Source: Primulina eburnea
Lineage: Eukaryota; Streptophyta; Magnoliopsida; Lamiales; Gesneriaceae
Length of the DNA: 64,000 nt
Assembly (NCBI RefSeq): GCF_022965805.1
Contig: NC_133104.1
Location: 35,632,682 to 35,696,681, forward strand
Direction of reading: 5' to 3'
A program made the position numbers and the translations under genes. Below the pieces are notes generated by a model. It did no database searches. It was not told where the DNA came from and saw only the letters and a list, made by a program, of their open reading frames with translations. This document shows positions 58,615-64,000 of this stretch, in pieces. Every line of letters begins with the position of its first letter. Positions within the stretch are counted from its first letter, which is position 1.

Positions 58615-61600
58615 TCATTGTCGAACTACTGTTCTTCTACACGAGCCAAAGCCCGCCTTGTCTTCCTCGATGATGGCGTGCAGGCCTACAGGAGGCGTCG
58701 ACAAAGTTGTGTAGCCTCTTTCCATTTCCAGAGCTTTCGCAGCCAAAAAATCCGCGGCCCTATTTTGTTCTCTGTAGATATGCTGGATCTTGACCTCCCA
58801 GTTTCTAGCCAGTAGGCTAGTACACAATGCGATCAAGTTGATGAGGGATGAGCTCGGTATTCCCTTATTATTAAGCCAGTTGATCACTTCTATTGAGTCA
58901 ATTCCCAGCCTGATCTTCATTTGCTCTGCTTCCCATGCCACTTGCAACCCTTTGTAGGCGGCCCACAGCTCTGCTTCCTCAGTCGAGCACCACCCTATGT
59001 TGTGCATGAATCCAATTATCCAATCACCATGTTTGTTCCGCAATAATCCTCCCCCACCAGCCTTCCGAATAGATTGTTTGCAACTCCCATCAACCTCGAG
59101 TGAGCACCACCCTTCCGGAGGAGGTATCCACCTAACTATGTAATTTTCATACTTCTGGGTGTTGCTTGGCATGATCCTTCCAGAATTGAAAGTTGATTTA
59201 ATTTCGTTGAGGTGGGTCCTTAGCTGTTTCACTTTAAGATTCACATCTAATTCCTTGTCCTTGAAGACGAGTTCATTTCGCCATTTCCAAAGCCACCAAA
59301 GGGTAATGGCGAATAGAGCATTCCAATTACTCGTTTCCATGTTCTGTCGTTCCTGGCCCAAGTTCACCCTAAACCATTTTTCGAAGCTTAGCTTCAGATT
59401 ATTCTTGAATGCATTAGTAGACATGAGGGATCTCCATATTTCCCGGGCTTTTTCACATTTCCGAAAGATGTGATCCACGTCTTCCATAGCATTCTGACAC
59501 GCAACACACATACCACTGGATGTAAACCCTCTTTTAACTCTTTCCACATTGCTCATAATTTTCTCATGTCTTACTAGCCAAAGAAATGCTCTTATACGGT
59601 AAGGAACCTCCAGTTTCCAAATCAGTCCCCATGAATTATCAGTAGTGAGGTGTTGTGTGCCCGTTATTAACTCGTAGGCTGACCTAATCGAGAAGTTGCC
59701 GCTGCTGGTTAAGCCCCAACAGATGTTGTCTTCAGTATCATCTTCTTCACTCAGTATACACGCAGCCAGCTTGTCTTGTACTTGGTTGGGAAGCTTCCCA
59801 TCTAAGGCTCCCCAATTCCACCCCTCTCCTCTGATCCAATAGTTAAAAACGGATTTGTTCCTCTCATCTGCATCACTATCTTTGGGTAGGTAAGGATGAA
59901 GTGATTCGTTTCCCAGCCACTTATCTGTCCAAAAACTTGTGGATTTACCATTCCTCACTACCCTTCTCTTCCCTTGTTCTAGTGTTTGCATGGCCTTGGA
60001 TATATCTTGCCAATTCTTGGATGCTCCATGTCTGGCTTGAATACCCTTACTGATATTGATCTTGTGCATGTATTTCTCTTTTAGCACTTGAGCCCAGAGG
60101 CTCTTCTGGTCGTTCATTAGTCTCCAGCCCAGTTTGGTCATGAATGCTAGGTTCATTTGTTGCATCCTCCTAATCCCAAGGCCTCCCATAGATTTGGGTT
60201 TAGTAACCACTTGCCATTTAACCAAGTGGCATTTACGTTCCCCACATTGTCCTCCCCAAAGGAAGTTCCTAATTGTTTTCTCAATCTCAGCGCATATTCC
60301 CGTGGGTAGGAGGCTTGTTTGCATATTATATAGGGGAATCGCATTGAGCACAGACTGTACCATAACCTTCCGTCCTGAAAAGCTCAGATACTTGGTTTTC
60401 CACCCCTCAAGTCTTGACTTAATTCTTTCCAGCACCTGCTTGTATAGATTATTATTGACTCTCCCATGTATGGAAGGCACTCCGAGATATTTGCCAAGAT
60501 CATCAGTCAAGGGAATACCCGATACAGTAGACAGAGTGTTAGCTACCATATTATCCACATTTCTAGATACAAAAATCTGTGATTTGTGGAAGTTAACTTT
60601 CTGGCCAGAACATGAGCAAAATCTATTCAAGCACTCAAGAATAATGTTGAGTTGCTCGATGGAGGCCTCTGCATATAGGACCATGTCGTCAGCAAAGAGA
60701 AGGTGAGAAATGGGAGGGCCATTCCGAGAGAGTCGAATAGGCTTCCAGGATCCATTACTAACTGCTTGACAGATGATGTGGCTTAGTCTTTCAATACAGA
60801 GAACAAATATGTATGGTGATATTGAGTCTCCCTGTCTAATTCCTCTGCTCGGCTTGATCCACTCCATCTGGTCCCCATTCCACAGAATCGAGAGTCTGGG
60901 AGATTAAATACACTTCATGATATTTCTGACCCACACTCTATTGAAGCCAACTTCGGTGAGAGTTTCCCGAATAAAATCCCATGAAAGTCTGTCATAGGCT
61001 TTTTCAAGATCTATTTTGATGGCCATGTATCCCTTCCCTCCAGTCTTCTTGCGCATAGTATGAAGGGCCTCTTGGTACACTATAATATTATCAGTTATTT
61101 GACGCCCCGGGACAAAGCTACTTTGGAAAGGCCCCACAAGGTCAGCCATGACAAGCTTAAGGCGGTTGGTCATTGTTTTGGTGAGAATCTTATACCTCAC
61201 GTTGCAAAGACTGATTGGCCTGAACTGTGTAATAAACTCCGGATTAGGAACCTTAGGTATCAATGATATGAGGGTATCGTTGGTGCCCGCAGGCATCTCT
61301 CCAGAGTCGAAGTAGTGAAGAGAAAATTCGCAGATGGAATTCCCAACTATGTGCCACATTTTCTGATAAAAGCCGGCAGGTATGCCATCTGGGCCTGGGG
61401 CCTTAAAGGGTGACATGCCAAAAAGGGCCCTCTTTATTTCTTCTGGTAGGAATGAAGCATTTAAGGCCTGGGAGTGGGCTTCTGATAGATTTGGAAACCA
61501 TCCTCCCCCACATTCATTAGCTTCCTGAGTAGGATTTGGGCCGAAGAGAGATTTGTAGAAATCCTGAACCTGGTTTCTAAGCTGCTCCTTCTCAGTGATC

Positions 61601-62775
61601 CAGTTACCGTTCTCCTCCTTGAGTGCCTCAATCTTATTTCTGCTTCTTCGTACCATAGTGGAGGCATGGTAGAATTTGGTATTTCTATCGCCAGAGACTA
61701 TCCAGTCCTCCCTAGACTTTTGGTACCATAGTAGCTCTTCTTGTTCTAGTACTTTGTCGAGCTCTCTTCGAAGTTTAGCCTCCAGTTTAAGGATTCTATG
61801 TCTAGGATGGTGCCCCAGAATTCTTTGCACTCCATCGATCCTTGCTATTAGTTCCCTCTTCCGTTTGTGGATATTTCCAAAAGATGCGGAGTTCCAATTT
61901 GTCAGGACATTGGCCAAAGAAGTAACATTGTCTTTTAGCGTCCGCTGGTCTTGCCATTCGTTCTGAATTATATTCTGGAAGTCGCTATGGGTAAGCCAGG
62001 CAGCCTGGAAACGAAAAGGGCCTTTACACCTGTGTCTCTTGTCCCCATGAAGTTTGACTACCAGTGGGGCATGATCAGATTGGATGATGGGAAGATGCAT
62101 CACCTGAGCCTCTGGGAACATTTCTCTCCACTCTATGGTGCACACGCCCCTGTCCAGACGAGCTCCTTTGAAGGTATTACTATTATTACCTCTCATCCAA
62201 GTGAATCGTGAACCAGTAAATCCAAGATCGAGAAGTCCTTGATTAAACATCCAATCAGTAAAGCCCGCACATCTACGGTAGGCCACCCCTCCAGTTGTAC
62301 TGACTTCATGCTCAGTGATTACCGAGTTAAAGTCGCCTAATGATATCCAGGGTCCCTCTATGTTAAGATTCTCTCTTGACAGATCATTCCAGAGCCGCTT
62401 TCTAAGTGTGGCGTTGGGGCTCCCATACACAATAGAAAGGAGCCAAGGTATCGATGCTCCAGTTTCGACTCTTACCAGAACAAAGTGTGGATGGGAGTAG
62501 ATGATCTTTACTCCCAAATCATCTTTCCAAAAGAGCCATATGCCCCCACTAAATCCCACCGCTTCAACTCTTAACCAATTATCATAGCCCATCTTGTTGC
62601 ATATATCATCGGCCTGAGATCCTGATACACGTGGTTCAAGCAAGCCAAGCACACTTGGATTGAATTTTCTAATTATATCTTTGAGGACGCGGTTCAGTTC
62701 TTTAGAAGCCGCACCCTGGCAATTCCACACCATCAAGTTCATATCGACGCTATACAGAGGAAGGAGTCTCACCAC
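58615..62775 (-). pseudogene. LINE ORF2: endonuclease, reverse transcriptase, RNase H, with one in-frame stop
   Basis: Frame open from 62775 to a TAA at 60904-60906, then 12 sense codons and open again to 58615: about 1386 codons with one nonsense codon and no frame shift. Start either M at 62775 or, more usual, MNLMVWNCQGA at 62742. Endonuclease: MVWNCQG, GLLEPRV, GDFNSVI and SDHAPLVV. Reverse transcriptase: APGPDGIPAGFYQ, FRPISLCNVRYKI, FVPGRQI, KAYDRLSWDF, [stop], SRGIRQGDSISPYIF and FADDMVLYAEAS. Zinc-binding zf-RVT: CVACQN...DHIFRKC. C-terminal RNase H: VDGS, EEAELWA, GIDSIEV, RAADFLA. Plant L1 elements are known to have this RNase H. The stop falls between two RT motifs and must abolish RT unless read through. 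Confidence 0.95.
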
Positions 62776-62814
62776 ATTATATGCAGCTAATCCACGAGCC
62801 AGGATCGGCAGATA

Positions 62815-64000
62815 TTAAGCTTGAAGGGATCGGGCTTCCCCCATCCACGTCTCTCTGACGATGTCGTCGTCTTTGTCCTCCACTTCATTGTCCATGCACA
62901 TATCATCGCCCATATTGCCAGATGTTAAGGGAGGGTCTTGGTGGTGCTCGAACCCACTAGCTTCTTCCCATAAAGAGTTATATTCCCAAGCTCCTCGGCC
63001 TGGGGCGTTATTTATCACCTCCCTAACTATGTGCTTACCTCCTTGTGATCCTCGAACGAGAACATGTTCTTCTTCTGCAGCTGCTTGTTTTGGCCCATTC
63101 TGGTATCGAACCCGACCTTTATTCATTTCTGAGCTTCTTCCCTGCTGCTCTTTCTGTGTGGATTGGATGCCAGTATTATCATTCCTTTGGGCCTCTTTAT
63201 AATTCATTTGGATATTGGGCCTTTTACCTTTGCCAACTGGATTAGTAGACCTGGGTAGAAATTCCTCTGGCTTATTGGGCCCATCCTCATTTTGGTCCAT
63301 ATCAAGGTTGTTTCCTTCCCTTAGCACGTCAAATCTTGAGGATCTCATGCGGTTATAAGTAGTATGTGCATTCTCCGAATCTTTCCTTGTGTCCAGCTTT
63401 CCATATTTTTCCAAGTTTCCACTTTTAAACTTTCCATTTTGACGAGAGGATCTCGCTACCATCATCCACGGCCCAAATGTCTCAGTAATTTCTGCTGGGA
63501 TTTGCACTTTCCTATTATGACCAGAAATGTTACCTCTGTGTTCTGCTCGTTCTTCCCTCGCCTGCTCCATCGGTCCTCCACCATTTTTCGACGTCTCGCC
63601 GGAGACGCAATCTCCTATAGCATGTCCGTATACTCCGCATTTGAAACAGATTAGATGGATACCTTCATACTCAATCCTTCGAACTTTTCGTCGTAACATG
63701 AACTTCGCCAGTAGCGGTTTGCTAATGTCCACTTCCACACAAATTCTAGCAAATTTGCCTCTTGAAACTAGGCTAGTTGCCTGATCAACTCTGATGGGTC
63801 TTCCAATCTTGCTGCCGATCTTCATGAGGAAGTCCTTATCGTAATATTCTATTGGAAGGCAGGGAAAGCGCACCCAAACTAATACTTTTTCTGTAGTATC
63901 CGAGACCGGATCGAAATTGGGGTACCATTCCTTAACGATCAGATAGTGGTCCATGACCATCCACGGTCCTTCGTATTTAGCGTGTTCATAGTCATCCAGA
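62815..64000 (-). CDS. LINE ORF1 (DUF4283 and zinc knuckle), partial
   Basis: The frame is open from the window edge (LDDYEHAKYEGPWMVMDHYL...) to a stop at 62815-62817, 395 visible codons, start outside. N-terminal DUF4283-type RNA-binding domain (VLVWVRFPCLPIEYYD, IGRPIRVDQAT, GKFARICVEVDI). Then a zinc knuckle CFKCGVYGHAIGDC, followed by a long charged, Asn/Gln/Arg-rich tail ending in an acidic DNEVEDKDDDIV. ORF1 proteins bind the LINE RNA. No stops in the visible part. About 40-70 bases separate it from ORF2. Confidence 0.9.
   Translation of the reverse strand, partial: LDDYEHAKYEGPWMVMDHYLIVKEWYPNFDPVSDTTEKVLVWVRFPCLPIEYYDKDFLMKIGSKIGRPIRVDQATSLVSRGKFARICVEVDISKPLLAKFMLRRKVRRIEYEGIHLICFKCGVYGHAIGDCVSGETSKNGGGPMEQAREERAEHRGNISGHNRKVQIPAEITETFGPWMMVARSSRQNGKFKSGNLEKYGKLDTRKDSENAHTTYNRMRSSRFDVLREGNNLDMDQNEDGPNKPEEFLPRSTNPVGKGKRPNIQMNYKEAQRNDNTGIQSTQKEQQGRSSEMNKGRVRYQNGPKQAAAEEEHVLVRGSQGGKHIVREVINNAPGRGAWEYNSLWEEASGFEHHQDPPLTSGNMGDDMCMDNEVEDKDDDIVRETWMGEARSLQA

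Larger units (their letters stand above)
58570..64000 (-). mobile_element. L1-type LINE retrotransposon, nearly intact, 5' end outside the window
   Basis: Two consecutive ORFs on the minus strand and a 3' poly(A). ORF1 is cut by the window end. ORF2 has one stop. The 3' untranslated part is only about 33 bases. It is inserted in a decayed Ty3 copy, so it is younger than that copy. Confidence 0.92.

Noticed and set aside
60134..60706. A 190-codon frame on the plus strand
   Set aside because: Antisense to the LINE reverse transcriptase. Other plus-strand frames at 58.6-63.8 kb are likewise shadows.
62742..62775. Choosing the upstream Met (62775) as the certain ORF2 start
   Set aside because: The endonuclease domain usually begins right at MNLMVWNCQG (62742); both starts are possible, so it is left open.

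Overview
This window is plant nuclear DNA, most likely from a eudicot. The signs are multi-exon genes with plant-type introns, Ty3 chromovirus, Ty1/copia and L1-type retrotransposons with plant-specific domains, a Mutator-like element (MULE) carrying a plant mobile domain gene, and many MITEs. An asterid/Lamiales source is only an impression. I see no tRNA, rRNA, CRISPR or bacterial-type gene.

Only three host genes look intact. (1) 19.8-23.7 kb, + strand: an 11-exon UAP56/Sub2-type DEAD-box RNA helicase of 428 aa. Every junction could be placed from the conserved protein, and two introns are of the rare GC-AG type. (2) 40.6-41.0 kb, - strand: a single-exon, 139-aa proline/tyrosine-rich secreted protein with a signal peptide and a GPI-type tail. 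(3) 50.1-52.7 kb, - strand: a six-exon Nudix hydrolase of the plant NUDT25 (Ap4A hydrolase) type, 172 aa. A broken gene fragment of unknown family lies at 47.5-48.1 kb.

The rest is mostly transposable elements, nested several deep. 1-2.8 kb: minus-strand LTR split by another solo LTR. 2.9-12.4 kb: decayed Ty3 chromovirus (gag to chromodomain, 3' LTR), interrupted by a Tourist-like MITE inside the protease and by a solo LTR between RNase H and integrase. 12.4-18.7 kb: copia 5' LTR, primer-binding site and gag, the gag split by a solo LTR that is itself split by another. 24.7-26.2 kb: copia LTR-type remnant. 26.3-33.6 kb: a 7.4-kb MULE with about 90-bp terminal inverted repeats, holding a decayed transposase, a decayed plant mobile domain gene and a third decayed transposon protein. 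34-42 kb: small MITEs, a hAT-like element, microsatellites and a 2.6-kb solo LTR. 43.0-47.4 kb: decayed copia element. 48.3-49.4 kb: solo LTR. 53-54 kb: MITEs. 55.6-58.6 kb: Ty3 remnant with an LTR. 58.6 kb to the window end: an L1-type LINE whose second ORF has a single in-frame stop.

Six insertions are documented by five-base target duplications (five exact, one 4/5). The least expected structure is a set of tandem GC-rich hairpins or palindromes placed just upstream of the TATA-like region in several minus-strand LTRs. Two LTRs of one family carry different hairpin types, and one hairpin type recurs inside the MULE upstream of a third gene. This looks like an exchangeable promoter-proximal module; its function is not known from the sequence alone.
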